NCBI GenBank assembly: GCA_038063775.1
Contig: JBBTUK010000017.1
Span: 1 to 24,111, forward strand
Reading direction: 5' to 3'
Length of the DNA: 24,111 bases
From: UM-FILTER-42-9 sp038063775
GTDB lineage: Bacteria > Patescibacteriota > Minisyncoccia > Moranbacterales > UBA2206
In this document: piece after piece, positions 1-7,201 of the stretch
Layout: each line of letters opens with the position of its first letter
How positions within the stretch are numbered: the stretch's first letter is position 1
Made by a program: the position numbers and the translations under genes
Notes under the pieces: model-generated
What the model saw: the letters and a program-made list of their open reading frames with translations, nothing else
The model's database searches: none
What the model was told of the DNA's origin: nothing

Positions 1-1
1 T

Positions 2-64
2 TGGCGGGATCCCGAACTCTTTATGGTTTGGGAAATCGCAAAGGATAGCGATGCTGAAATATAA
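2..64 (+). CDS. C-terminal end of an unidentified protein (partial)
   Basis: An open frame enters from the left edge and ends at TAA 62-64. Its 20 visible residues run from WRDPELF to DSDAEI. An intrinsic terminator begins six bases after the stop, which supports this being a real gene end. Too little is present to name a family. Confidence 0.5.
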   Translation, partial: WRDPELFMVWEIAKDSDAEI

Positions 65-69
65 TAAAG

Positions 70-93
70 CGCCCAATGGATGGGTGTTTTTTT
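70..93 (+). terminator. Intrinsic terminator after the left-edge gene
   Basis: CGCCCA (70-75) pairs with TGGGTG (81-86) with one G-U pair, around a five-base loop. Seven T follow (87-93). It closes the transcript of the partial gene at the left edge. Confidence 0.7.
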
Positions 94-191
94 GTGTTGC
101 TTTGACAGGAAATGAGTCTTGGCCAGAGGAAGATAAATTTTCCAGCGAGAGATTACCAGTACTCTTGGGGGCTGTGGATAACTTACTCTTG

Positions 192-220
192 TTGACCGAA
201 ATCCTTTTTTAATGTATAAT
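192..220 (+). promoter_or_regulatory. Sigma70-type promoter for the 299 and 904 genes
   Basis: TTGACC at 192-197 and TATAAT at 215-220 are separated by 17 bases. Transcription would start near 227, leaving a leader of about 70 bases before ATG 299. A perfect DnaA-box 9-mer (TTATCCACA on the minus strand) lies at 173-181, just upstream of the -35 box. Confidence 0.75.
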
Positions 221-298
221 TTTATCAGAACATAAAAAACTTCCAGTCGCTTGGCTAAGCTTTTACATTTTTAATATAAAAAAATAATAAAAACAAAT

Positions 299-865
299 AT
301 GGATATTGGAAAAAACGATCCAGCGAACAAGAATATGAAAATATTTTTGTATTTTTTGATTTTCGCGGTCACGGCATTTTTTGTTGTCACACTGTTTAAA
401 AAGCAAATGGCGGGCGATAAAGCTCCGGTCAGCCAAGCGCCAAAAGAGTCCGGGATGACCAGCAAGAAAGAGCAAAAGTTGATTGACGAAAGGATAGCGC
501 TGGCGAAACAGGGCTTTTCTGACGCGCTGGACGGGAAAATCAGCGCGGTGGGAGCGGACAAAAAAAGCCTGAAAGTCAAACCGGATGCATCGGAACAACT
601 GGATGAAAATAAAACCATGGACGTTGTAATTACTGATAAAACCAAAATAATAAAGTCCAATATGGAATATGTTCCAAACAAAACCGGGGATAAGGATGAT
701 GATTCATTTATAGCTAAAGGAAAAACGGAAACCGTGGGTTCCAACGCGCTCCAGGCGGGAATGGTTGTCCAGGTTCAAACCGCTGAAATGCTGGAATTCA
801 AAAATCAAAGCTCCATCACTGCCGTTCAGATTGTGATTGTGGAACAAACCCAGCCGCGAGAATAA
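299..865 (+). CDS. Membrane-anchored protein of unknown function (188 aa)
   Basis: I do not recognise this protein with confidence. A single hydrophobic helix lies at about residues 14-32 (IFLYFLIFAVTAFFVVTLF), followed by a Lys/Glu-rich linker and an extracytoplasmic part. The part around residues 75-185 alternates short beta-like strands (GKISAVGADKKSLKV, MVVQVQTAEM, TAVQIVIVE), which recalls the small beta-barrel proteins called DUF5666; that comparison is from memory only. No cysteine is present, so it is not a lipoprotein. ATG 299 has no Shine-Dalgarno sequence; an in-frame ATG at 335, just before the helix, is an alternative start. It is the first gene behind the 192-220 promoter and is probably co-transcribed with the large secreted protein 38 bases downstream. 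Confidence 0.7.
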   Translation: MDIGKNDPANKNMKIFLYFLIFAVTAFFVVTLFKKQMAGDKAPVSQAPKESGMTSKKEQKLIDERIALAKQGFSDALDGKISAVGADKKSLKVKPDASEQLDENKTMDVVITDKTKIIKSNMEYVPNKTGDKDDDSFIAKGKTETVGSNALQAGMVVQVQTAEMLEFKNQSSITAVQIVIVEQTQPRE

Positions 866-903
866 AAAATAAATTTTAGGAGAATTTAATTTAATAAAAT
901 ATT

Positions 904-3030
904 ATGCACAAAAACAGAAAAATAAAAACATGGTTCCTGGTTGTTGCCTCGCTGGCCTTCGGATGGGCTCTGTCGGCCGGATTGGCCTCGGCGGCAGAGG
1001 GCTTGAGCATTGATGTTCAAGTAAAGGATCTTGTTACTCAAGCAGAAAAAGACGAAATAGCAGCAGCGCTACCCGTCGTTAAGTGGCCAGAATGGCACGG
1101 AGAATCTGTATACAAAGTGAAAGGCAATATAGATTACTATACTACGTCTAATAATCTGCGCAATAATTTTCCGTTGATTGCCCGAACTAGTGGTTATCTT
1201 TACCCCTTAGAACTGCGGGCCAAGGGAGCGATTTATATCTCCAAGACCGGTACTTATGATTTCGATTGGGATTATACTGGCAATGCCGGTGTAACCCTAG
1301 AAATCAAAGAAAAAGATGGCACTACTGTAAAATGTGATTCTAATCCTAATACAGGTGAAGGAAGTTGTCTTTCGTCCCCTAATTTTACTGCGGTGGGCTG
1401 GTATCCGATATACTTCGATTATAAAATTGACGAGTCAATTGCCTGGAATACTGATCCGCAAATAAGGCTGACTTGGGATACGCCAGATATCGGAGGTTTT
1501 AATGTAATTCCGGCTAGCGCCTTTGATTCCAGCAATTGGGATGTTACGGAAATTTCCATTCCGAGTTCCGGCAAACAGCAAATTGATTATAAAGTCGCCG
1601 GAGTCGGAACGGATGTGGCGGCTAAAGGTGGGGGGGTCGAGGAACTGGAAATTCAGCTTCCCGTTGGGATAACCGCGGGCGACATTTTGCCGGGTGGCGT
1701 GCAGTTGTTTTGGCGAAATAGCGCGAGCACTACTCTAAAGGTGAAAAATGCCGCCACCACCGACGCGACCATAAATTTGACCGGCACGCGCTTAAGCACT
1801 GCCAAGGGCGTTACCCTTGAAGGGATAACCAAAAAACTTCCGGATAATTTTTTCGCCAACTCAGCGGGTGACTCGCGCGTCTATCTTTCTTTTCAAGGTC
1901 TGGACGCGGATGTCAACGGCGACACTTGGCCTGATTTCGACGGAGGCATCGCTCTGGTAGTGGTCTATAAAGACCTGACTAAGCCCAGTGGGGTGCTGAA
2001 TATCAGAACACTGGGAGAGGAAGTTTATCGAAGCGCTTCACATTCAATCAGTTTTGATGTGAGTACAATGGATCCAACCACCTTGCGGCCGTTTTTTCTC
2101 CTTGAGGATGGGATGTCTAAAGCCTCTCTGGCTTCCGAGGCGCGGCACAATTATCTGGCGATGAAGGCCAGTGCCAGTCAACCAAGCGAATCAGAGCTTT
2201 TTATAAAAGGAAGAGTTATGACCGCAGCACAAGAAATAGACATAAATAATCCAGTCAATCCAGGCGCTAAAAGGATAATTCCGCGTTCAAATGGCGCGTC
2301 CGATCCGGCTGGACCGGTGGACAGGTGGTATCCGGAGTATGGACGCGAGGGAGCGGAAATTGATGTTTTGTCCACCGCTCAAAATTATGCTCCCAATTTG
2401 CGCTATGGCGATTATGTCTCGGGCAACAGCGATGGAGTTTTTGATACTGTCTCTGCTCCTTTTCAAATCCCGGCGGGGAACAACTGGGTATCCTTCCAAT
2501 ACGCCTCCAGTGATTTTGCTGGAGATGGTTCAGCTCCACTGCATTCCAACGAATCCTCCTTCTTTTTCGCCACCGGCTTGCTGTATTATGATGCCGCCAA
2601 GCTGGTAATTTGCCCTGCCAACGCTACCTTAGGTTTGGGAGAAACGAAGCCATTGGAAGCCAGATATTGGGCTACCTATTTCGGAATACCTGATTGTAAT
2701 ACCACCGGATGGACAAATGTTACCAATACTGCAACTTGGTCGTCCAGCGATTCTGGCAAAGTATCTTTGCCGGCCAAGGGCAGCATAAAGGGCGAAGCAA
2801 CAACTACCACGCCGGTTAATATCAGTGCTGTATATAGCTCGATAACCGCCGCGATGGAAGTGACGGTAAATGATACTTCATGCGTTTCTTATTCTTGCGT
2901 CAGCTCTACGTGCGTGGCTAATCCCGGAACATCTCCCTGCCCGCCGAATAGCGGCGGTTGCACCACTTCCGGCGGCACCTGCAATAGCGGCAGCAATACG
3001 AATGTGCGCTGGGAAGAAGTCGCGCCATAA
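904..3030 (+). CDS. Large secreted protein with PA14-like and Ig-like regions and a Cys-rich tail (708 aa)
   Basis: This is a likely Sec-exported surface or cell-wall protein. Residues 1-30 form a signal peptide (basic start, hydrophobic core, probable cleavage after ASA). Residues about 70-208 look like a PA14-type beta-sandwich: a GTYDFDWDYTGNAGVTLEI stretch, then IRLTWDTP and IPASAF, as in carbohydrate-binding PA14 domains. The middle is beta-rich without a family I can name. Residues about 575-655 resemble a bacterial Ig-like (Big_2) domain, with a TWSSSDSGKVSL strand pattern. The tail has six cysteines at 660, 665, 670, 679, 686 and 693, suited to disulfides outside the cell. There is no LPXTG motif and no C-terminal helix, so attachment is unexplained. 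AGGAGA at 878-883 is too far (20 bases) to be a standard ribosome site. Domain calls are by eye; existence of the gene is near certain. Confidence 0.85.
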   Translation: MHKNRKIKTWFLVVASLAFGWALSAGLASAAEGLSIDVQVKDLVTQAEKDEIAAALPVVKWPEWHGESVYKVKGNIDYYTTSNNLRNNFPLIARTSGYLYPLELRAKGAIYISKTGTYDFDWDYTGNAGVTLEIKEKDGTTVKCDSNPNTGEGSCLSSPNFTAVGWYPIYFDYKIDESIAWNTDPQIRLTWDTPDIGGFNVIPASAFDSSNWDVTEISIPSSGKQQIDYKVAGVGTDVAAKGGGVEELEIQLPVGITAGDILPGGVQLFWRNSASTTLKVKNAATTDATINLTGTRLSTAKGVTLEGITKKLPDNFFANSAGDSRVYLSFQGLDADVNGDTWPDFDGGIALVVVYKDLTKPSGVLNIRTLGEEVYRSASHSISFDVSTMDPTTLRPFFLLEDGMSKASLASEARHNYLAMKASASQPSESELFIKGRVMTAAQEIDINNPVNPGAKRIIPRSNGASDPAGPVDRWYPEYGREGAEIDVLSTAQNYAPNLRYGDYVSGNSDGVFDTVSAPFQIPAGNNWVSFQYASSDFAGDGSAPLHSNESSFFFATGLLYYDAAKLVICPANATLGLGETKPLEARYWATYFGIPDCNTTGWTNVTNTATWSSSDSGKVSLPAKGSIKGEATTTTPVNISAVYSSITAAMEVTVNDTSCVSYSCVSSTCVANPGTSPCPPNSGGCTTSGGTCNSGSNTNVRWEEVAP

Positions 3031-3038
3031 TTGAGAAG

Positions 3039-3138
3039 NNNNNNNNNNNNNNNNNNNNNNNNNNNNNNNNNNNNNNNNNNNNNNNNNNNNNNNNNNNNNN
3101 NNNNNNNNNNNNNNNNNNNNNNNNNNNNNNNNNNNNNN
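3039..3138. other. Assembly gap of 100 N
   Basis: Exactly 100 undetermined bases, the conventional size for a scaffold join, so the true distance is unknown. It starts eight bases after the stop of the 708-residue protein and ends eight bases before the next ATG. A terminator, promoter or small gene could be hidden here. Confidence 0.98.
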
Positions 3139-3146
3139 GGTGAAAT

Positions 3147-3329
3147 ATGAAAAACTTATCAAAAATAGCGCTGGGGCTGTCAGTGGTGATCGCGGTATTG
3201 GCGGCGGTCGTGTCAATTTTTCAGCTGGAATTGTGGCTGGCCGGCACCCAGTGGATGATCATTGCGGTTCTTTTCGGTGTTTGGGCGATCGCGCTGGACA
3301 ATTGCGATTGTTGCAAGACGAAAGAATAA
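3147..3329 (+). CDS. Small two-helix membrane protein (60 aa)
   Basis: The product has two hydrophobic segments, about residues 7-25 (ALGLSVVIAVLAAVVSIF) and 34-50 (TQWMIIAVLFGVWAIAL). It ends in a short soluble tail, DNCDCCKTKE, with three cysteines in four positions that could bind a metal or be modified. GGTG at 3139-3142, four bases before the ATG, is probably the end of a strong AGGAGGTG ribosome site whose first half lies in the assembly gap. I do not recognise a family. An overlapping frame starting at ATG 3140 has no hydrophobic logic and is rejected. The gene's promoter must lie in or beyond the gap. Confidence 0.7.
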   Translation: MKNLSKIALGLSVVIAVLAAVVSIFQLELWLAGTQWMIIAVLFGVWAIALDNCDCCKTKE

Positions 3330-3341
3330 CAGCCGGGTAAT

Positions 3342-3370
3342 TTGACTTTAACCTGACATTCTCATATTCT
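3342..3370 (+). promoter_or_regulatory. Candidate promoter for a short transcript
   Basis: TTGACT (3342-3347) and TATTCT (3365-3370) are separated by 17 bases. The predicted start, about 3377, coincides with the first base of a small hairpin, and a terminator follows about 60 bases later. Confidence 0.5.
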
Positions 3371-3376
3371 CTCCAG

Positions 3377-3437
3377 TAGTAAATTAGGAATTACTATGGG
3401 GCAGGTTTTTTTTAATCCGCTTTAGGCGGTTTTTTTT
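3377..3437 (+). ncRNA. Candidate small RNA of about 60 nt
   Basis: Between a promoter and an intrinsic terminator lies a short unit without a convincing gene. It opens with a hairpin, TAGTAA (3377-3382) with TTACTA (3391-3396), then GGGGCAGG and eight T (3406-3413), and ends in the terminator stem. The only reading frame inside, ATG 3395 to TAG 3424 (nine codons), has no ribosome site. It could instead be just the tail of the 3147 transcript. Confidence 0.3.
3417..3437 (+). terminator. Intrinsic terminator
   Basis: CCGC (3417-3420) pairs with GCGG (3426-3429) around TTTAG, followed by eight T (3430-3437). It separates the 3147 gene and candidate small RNA from the next gene, whose -35 box overlaps the end of the T run. 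Confidence 0.65.
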
Positions 3438-3463
3438 GACTTTTCATTGTTTCGTGCTAGAAT
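3436..3463 (+). promoter_or_regulatory. Promoter with extended -10 for the 3492 gene
   Basis: TTGACT (3436-3441), a 16-base spacer and TAGAAT (3458-3463), preceded by TGC (3455-3457) as an extended -10. Transcription would start about 22 bases before ATG 3492. Confidence 0.7.
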
Positions 3464-3491
3464 GTTTTGATAAATTTTTGAATCTCAGAAT

Positions 3492-4505
3492 ATGCAAAAT
3501 AAAGTCTTAAAATCGGTTCTTAGATATTGGAATTTTTTTTGTCTGATTTTTTTCCGTAAGAAAAATTTGAAGCGGGACGCGATCATTTTGGGTGCGTTCT
3601 GTTTTATTTTAATCGCGCTATTTACTGAAAGTCGGTATTCCTTCTCCAGCGGCATTATGCGGTCCGGAAAAAATATCAGCCAGCCGGCCGCTAGTCCGGT
3701 GATGACCGAGGAGCAGATTTATGAGGAAGTCAAGACTATCCAGGCAACAATCAACACTGATAACTGGAAAATTTATCAAAGCCAATGGTATGGACTTGAA
3801 ATAAAATACCCGGAAAACTGGACGGCTCCGATGAGGCAAGCCGGTTCCCGCGATTCGCAATGGGAATACCGCTATCAGTTTCGCAAAAAGAATTCCACCG
3901 AAGACAATCCCTATGTTGGTTTTGATGTTGTTATTTATAACGCTGCCAAGACCAAGGAGCTGTCCAAAACCGAAGAATTTCCGTCCATCATCAGCGAACA
4001 ATCCAAAGCGGAAGGCCAATGCTCCACTATAGATGGCCATATTATAGAAACCGGCGATTATCCGGCCGAAGAAATATATATCCCTCCAGCTGATAATTGC
4101 TACAACACGGCCTTGTTTTTCAGCAACATCAGAGGTGCTTATATATACAACATTGTTCCAAAATTTCAGGCGGGCAGCTTGATATCCGGCGATCCCCGCG
4201 TTGAAATTATCGACAATTTTCCGGAGTTTTACTCTGTTGTTTCCACATTCAAACTCACGGATATTGTAAGGCCGAGACCGGCTTCACCGGAACGGTCAAC
4301 TTCCTTACCCATGCCGGTGTCATACAAAGTGGCGCGCGGCCGGCTGGTTTGCGCGAAAAACAACGATCATCCGGAAAAAAGCAAAAAGAACAAAGGCAAG
4401 CATTTGGATATGGAATGTTGTCTGGACCCGGATGAATATCCTAATCCGCACTGCTATTATCCAACTGATAAATATGGAAATATCTTAAGTAAAAGTAATT
4501 TTTAA
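3492..4505 (+). CDS. Membrane-anchored protein with a Cys/His-rich C-terminal module (337 aa)
   Basis: I cannot assign a named family. Residues 1-29 are basic and cytoplasmic-like, and a transmembrane helix spans about 29-45 (DAIILGAFCFILIALF). Residues about 90-258 form an outside domain beginning WKIYQSQWYGLEIKYPENWT, a phrase typical of PsbP-like or calycin-like beta-sheet domains found in anchored bacterial proteins; this resemblance is from memory. It ends with VVSTFKL. A proline-rich linker (260-276) leads to a compact module at 283-324 with C287, H293, H304, C309, C310, H320 and C321 in the pattern MECCLDPDEYPNPHCYYP, suited to metal binding or disulfides. There is no Shine-Dalgarno sequence before ATG 3492. 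It has its own promoter and appears to be a single-gene unit. Confidence 0.8.
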   Translation: MQNKVLKSVLRYWNFFCLIFFRKKNLKRDAIILGAFCFILIALFTESRYSFSSGIMRSGKNISQPAASPVMTEEQIYEEVKTIQATINTDNWKIYQSQWYGLEIKYPENWTAPMRQAGSRDSQWEYRYQFRKKNSTEDNPYVGFDVVIYNAAKTKELSKTEEFPSIISEQSKAEGQCSTIDGHIIETGDYPAEEIYIPPADNCYNTALFFSNIRGAYIYNIVPKFQAGSLISGDPRVEIIDNFPEFYSVVSTFKLTDIVRPRPASPERSTSLPMPVSYKVARGRLVCAKNNDHPEKSKKNKGKHLDMECCLDPDEYPNPHCYYPTDKYGNILSKSNF

Positions 4506-4580
4506 TTCTGAAAAATTTTGTTCAACAAGTTAAAGCTCGGATTTTGGCGGCGTTAAGGAAAATGCTTCTATAATCAGGAC

Positions 4581-4609
4581 TTGATATTTTTTCCAACAAA
4601 TGATATAAA
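4581..4609 (+). promoter_or_regulatory. Promoter for the 87-residue orphan gene
   Basis: TTGATA (4581-4586) and TATAAA (4604-4609) with a 17-base spacer, giving a leader of about 50 bases that contains a strong ribosome site. Confidence 0.7.
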
Positions 4610-4668
4610 AAACGAAATACCTTGAGCAGGCAATATATCTAAAATAAAAAGAAGGAGAGGTCTCTGCA

Positions 4669-4932
4669 ATGTCAAAGAAAACTCCGGTAACGGCGAGGGA
4701 ACAGGGACTTGTGCTTCTGGGTATGATAAAAAAAGGGACCCATAAATGGCCCACAGTCACGTGGGACCCGGAAAGCGGGCAAGTTAAAGTGGGCTCTGAT
4801 CCGGCAGGCTTGGCCAACGAGGAGACGATAGTCGCATCCGGAGTTATCGGCACGGCTGACTCGAGAAAGGATGCCAAGTCGCTCGTCCAGAGCAAGGCCG
4901 CTGAGCTCGGCCAGCCGGTCAAGATCTTCTGA
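4669..4932 (+). CDS. Small soluble protein of unknown function (87 aa)
   Basis: I do not recognise a family. The product has no signal peptide, membrane helix or cysteine. It begins with a helical part (AREQGLVLLGMIKKG), then short strands (KWPTVTWDPESGQVKVGSD), then a helix around SRKDAKSLVQSKAAELG, a mixed alpha/beta pattern fitting a small cytoplasmic domain. Expression signals are unusually complete: promoter at 4581, AAGGAGAGG at 4652-4660 eight bases before the ATG, and a strong terminator 16 bases after TGA 4932. The Shine-Dalgarno site contrasts with its neighbours, most of which have none, and its codons are more G/C-ended (CTCGTCCAGAGC). It may belong to a differently regulated or transferred class; that is inference. 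Confidence 0.75.
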   Translation: MSKKTPVTAREQGLVLLGMIKKGTHKWPTVTWDPESGQVKVGSDPAGLANEETIVASGVIGTADSRKDAKSLVQSKAAELGQPVKIF

Positions 4933-4948
4933 GGCGCAATGTTCGGCG

Positions 4949-4984
4949 GCGGGACACGGGCAACTACCCGGTCCCGCTTTTTTT
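4949..4984 (+). terminator. Strong intrinsic terminator
   Basis: GCGGGAC (4949-4955) pairs perfectly with GTCCCGC (4971-4977). After one bulged A the stem continues CGGG/CCCG to a six-base loop. Seven T follow (4978-4984). It ends the 87-residue orphan transcript. Confidence 0.92.
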
Positions 4985-5010
4985 AAAATGACTTTCTTTA
5001 AATTATGGAT

Positions 5011-5038
5011 TTGCCTAAAATTATTCAAGAGGTATAAT
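5011..5038 (+). promoter_or_regulatory. Promoter for the 5070 gene
   Basis: TTGCCT (5011-5016), a 16-base spacer and a perfect TATAAT (5033-5038), 32 bases before ATG 5070. Confidence 0.7.
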
Positions 5039-5069
5039 AAAAAAAGAAATTAATTATTAAATTAAAAAA

Positions 5070-5711
5070 ATGAAAAAAACAAATCTGATCATAATTGCGG
5101 TTGTAGTGGTCTTGTTGCTACTCGGCGCCTGGTTTTTTATTTTTAATAAAAAATCTTCCGAGACTGGACAGTCAGCGACCTCTGTAACCGGAAGCCAAAA
5201 AGCAGAAGAGTCGGCCAAGTCGGGAATAAAAGAAAGTTTGCTGGGGCTGATGGAAGGAGCGGCCGGGGTCAAATGCTCGGTGGAAGATGCGAACGGAAAA
5301 TATACCGTAACCGCCAAGGGTGGGAAAGTAAGAATAGACGGGATGGATTTTCCCGATCCGAAAAACCCGGAAGCCTCTCAGAAAGGTTCAATGGTCAACG
5401 ACAGCGAATGGGCATATATCTGGAACGGCAAAGAGGGGATGAAGTTTAACCTAAAAGATATGGAGCAGACCAGCGGGCAAAACACGAAATCACAGGAAAA
5501 AGCTTCCGACTGGAAGGATTGGGCCAAAGGTATGGAAAACAGCGGAGCCAAATACGATTGCAATCCGACAGTGGCGGCAGATTCTGATTTTGCGCCTCCA
5601 AGTGATGTAAAATTCCAAGATTTGGGGGAGCTGATGAAAAGCCTTCAGCAAATGCAGAATAATCCTGGTGCTCCGATTGATCCGAACCAGTTTAAGGTAC
5701 CCAGCAATTAA
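5070..5711 (+). CDS. Membrane-anchored extracytoplasmic protein of unknown function (213 aa)
   Basis: After MKKTN, a strongly hydrophobic helix (about residues 6-25, LIIIAVVVVLLLLGAWFFIF) anchors the protein. A Ser/Thr-rich linker leads to a domain at about 60-170 with strand-like stretches GKYTVTAKGGKVRIDGM and SEWAYIWNGKEGMKFNL, recalling periplasmic lipoprotein-type beta folds. Two cysteines (VKCSVED and YDCNP) could form a disulfide. The last 40 residues are Pro/Gln/Asn-rich and probably disordered. There is no lipobox. ATG 5070 lacks a Shine-Dalgarno sequence. It is a single-gene unit with its own promoter and terminator. No function can be given. Confidence 0.8.
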   Translation: MKKTNLIIIAVVVVLLLLGAWFFIFNKKSSETGQSATSVTGSQKAEESAKSGIKESLLGLMEGAAGVKCSVEDANGKYTVTAKGGKVRIDGMDFPDPKNPEASQKGSMVNDSEWAYIWNGKEGMKFNLKDMEQTSGQNTKSQEKASDWKDWAKGMENSGAKYDCNPTVAADSDFAPPSDVKFQDLGELMKSLQQMQNNPGAPIDPNQFKVPSN

Positions 5712-5731
5712 GATATTACTGATAACTGAAA

Positions 5732-5753
5732 CCCCGCCAAGGCGGGGTTTTTT
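5732..5753 (+). terminator. Intrinsic terminator
   Basis: CCCCGCC (5732-5738) and GGCGGGG (5741-5747) form a compact GC hairpin followed by six T. It separates the 5070 gene from the polysaccharide operon. Confidence 0.9.
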
Positions 5754-5756
5754 GAT

Positions 5757-5785
5757 TTGACAAATTTTCTTTTTTGTGCCAAGCT
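5757..5785 (+). promoter_or_regulatory. Probable promoter of the polysaccharide operon
   Basis: A perfect TTGACA (5757-5762) directly follows the terminator. At the correct 17-base spacing, TGC then CAAGCT (5780-5785) keeps the extended-10 TG and the key A2 and T6 positions but is otherwise weak. A weak -10 with a strong -35 suggests possible regulation; the exact -10 is uncertain. Confidence 0.45.
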
Positions 5786-5815
5786 AATTGATTAAATATT
5801 TGAAAAAATGGGCTT

Positions 5816-7195
5816 ATGAATGAAAATCAGCCTCAAGTGCTAACCGGATCCATCAGCCAGCCTATTAGCCGGCCCTTTGCTGGTTATTTGGAAAAAGTTG
5901 ATTGGAGAAGCCTTTTTTACCGAATCGCTATTTTGGGAACAGGCGCCGCTGCCTTATTCCTGATAATCCTTCTAAAATCCAAGACAACAGCCGATTTTCA
6001 GGTTGAGCCCTATTTTTTTTCTTACGCCATTTTTGTAACAACTTTTGAGCTGTCCCGGATAATTTCGGCCATGTTCTATAAAAAATCATTTTCCACCTTA
6101 CTCGAGGAAAAAAACTCGACCGTTCAGTTTTATCCGGAGGACTATGAACCGGCAGTGGCTTTTATCATCCCATGCAAGAATGAGGAAAAAGATATCGGCG
6201 ACGCGGTCATCCAATGTTATCAAATAAATTATCCGCGCGAAAAAGTGGAAGTAATCGTAGTGAACGACGGAAGCACGGACAGGACCGGTCTGATTCTGAA
6301 AGAGCTGCAAAAATTTTATCCTTCTCTCAAAGTGATCGATTGGCCGAACCAAGGCAAGCGCTGGGCGATGGCCGCCGGCTTTCGGGTTTCTAAGGCCGAA
6401 ATTATTGTTCAACTAGACAGTGACAGCCAGGTGGATCCGGCTACTTTTCGCGACCTTATCGCGCCTTTCCGGAATCCCAAAGTCGGAGCGGTTTGCGCCA
6501 ATGGAGTGCCGAAAAACGCCGACCAAAATATCATCACCCGGATGCAAACTGCCTATTATTTTATGTCTTTTCAAATTTTAAAAGCGGCCGAATCTACTTT
6601 TGATACTGTGTTTTGTTGCAGCGGATGCTGTTCGGCTTACCGCAAAAGTTCCGTGATGCCGATTCTTTATGAGTGGCTCTCGGAAAGTTTTCTTGGCCTG
6701 CCAGTTACCTGGGGCGACGACCGGGCGCTGACCAGCTGGCTTCTGAAACGGGGAGAAAAAACCGTTTATAGCAGCCAGGCGCTGGCCTATACCGTTGTGC
6801 CCAACAATTGGCGCCAGCTTCTAAAGCAACAACTGCGCTGGAAAAAATCTTGGATCATCAATGCCTTTCTTACCAGCCGTTTCATCTGGAAAAAGCAGCC
6901 TTTTGTGGCCTTTTTCTATTATTTTCCTTTGATTTTTATCTCTTTACTGACTCCTATTATGACTTTTCGGGCGTTGATTTATGCCCCGCTCACTTACGGG
7001 ATATTGCCTCTTTACCATATTGCCGGCGTCACTCTGGTTACCGTGCTGATGGTGATTTATTATCGCTCCATTGATGCAAAAAACAAATATTGGCCGTATC
7101 TTTTTCTTTGGTCGGTGCTGAATTTATTTATTCTGTCTTTTATGATCGTTTGGGCGGCGCTGCATATCCAGGATCGCGGCTGGGGAACAAGGTAA
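5816..7195 (+). CDS. Processive family-2 glycosyltransferase, hyaluronan synthase/NodC type (459 aa)
   Basis: This is an inner-membrane polysaccharide synthase that adds sugars from a nucleotide-sugar donor and threads the chain outward. Two membrane segments lie near residues 36-53 and 66-86. The GT2 domain then shows VVNDGSTD (D151), the DSD motif at 201-203, the GDDR motif at 300-303 (acceptor/catalytic base) and QQLRW at 338-342, the Q(Q/R)xRW signature of processive enzymes. Four or so membrane helices close the protein (about 362-448). GDDR followed by QQLRW and a KSW motif matches hyaluronan synthase and NodC better than PgaC/IcaA, which have an ED pair. It is first in a tight operon: the deacetylase starts six bases after its stop. 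Donor sugar and product cannot be read from sequence; GlcNAc is likely because deacetylases follow. No Shine-Dalgarno sequence. Confidence 0.93.
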   Translation: MNENQPQVLTGSISQPISRPFAGYLEKVDWRSLFYRIAILGTGAAALFLIILLKSKTTADFQVEPYFFSYAIFVTTFELSRIISAMFYKKSFSTLLEEKNSTVQFYPEDYEPAVAFIIPCKNEEKDIGDAVIQCYQINYPREKVEVIVVNDGSTDRTGLILKELQKFYPSLKVIDWPNQGKRWAMAAGFRVSKAEIIVQLDSDSQVDPATFRDLIAPFRNPKVGAVCANGVPKNADQNIITRMQTAYYFMSFQILKAAESTFDTVFCCSGCCSAYRKSSVMPILYEWLSESFLGLPVTWGDDRALTSWLLKRGEKTVYSSQALAYTVVPNNWRQLLKQQLRWKKSWIINAFLTSRFIWKKQPFVAFFYYFPLIFISLLTPIMTFRALIYAPLTYGILPLYHIAGVTLVTVLMVIYYRSIDAKNKYWPYLFLWSVLNLFILSFMIVWAALHIQDRGWGTR

Positions 7196-7201
7196 AAATT
7201 T

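Noticed and set aside
113..196. A 27-codon frame from the ATG near 114 in the first spacer
   Set aside because: The SD-like AGGA is only one base from the ATG, the frame overlaps a promoter, and no protein feature is visible.
2267..2608. Overlapping frames on both strands within the 708-residue gene
   Set aside because: They lie inside a long frame with a signal peptide and consistent domain pattern, and have no ribosome sites.
3140..3340. 66-codon frame starting at ATG 3140 overlapping the small membrane protein
   Set aside because: It lacks room for a ribosome site in known sequence and its composition is random, whereas the 3147 frame encodes two clear helices after GGTGAAAT.
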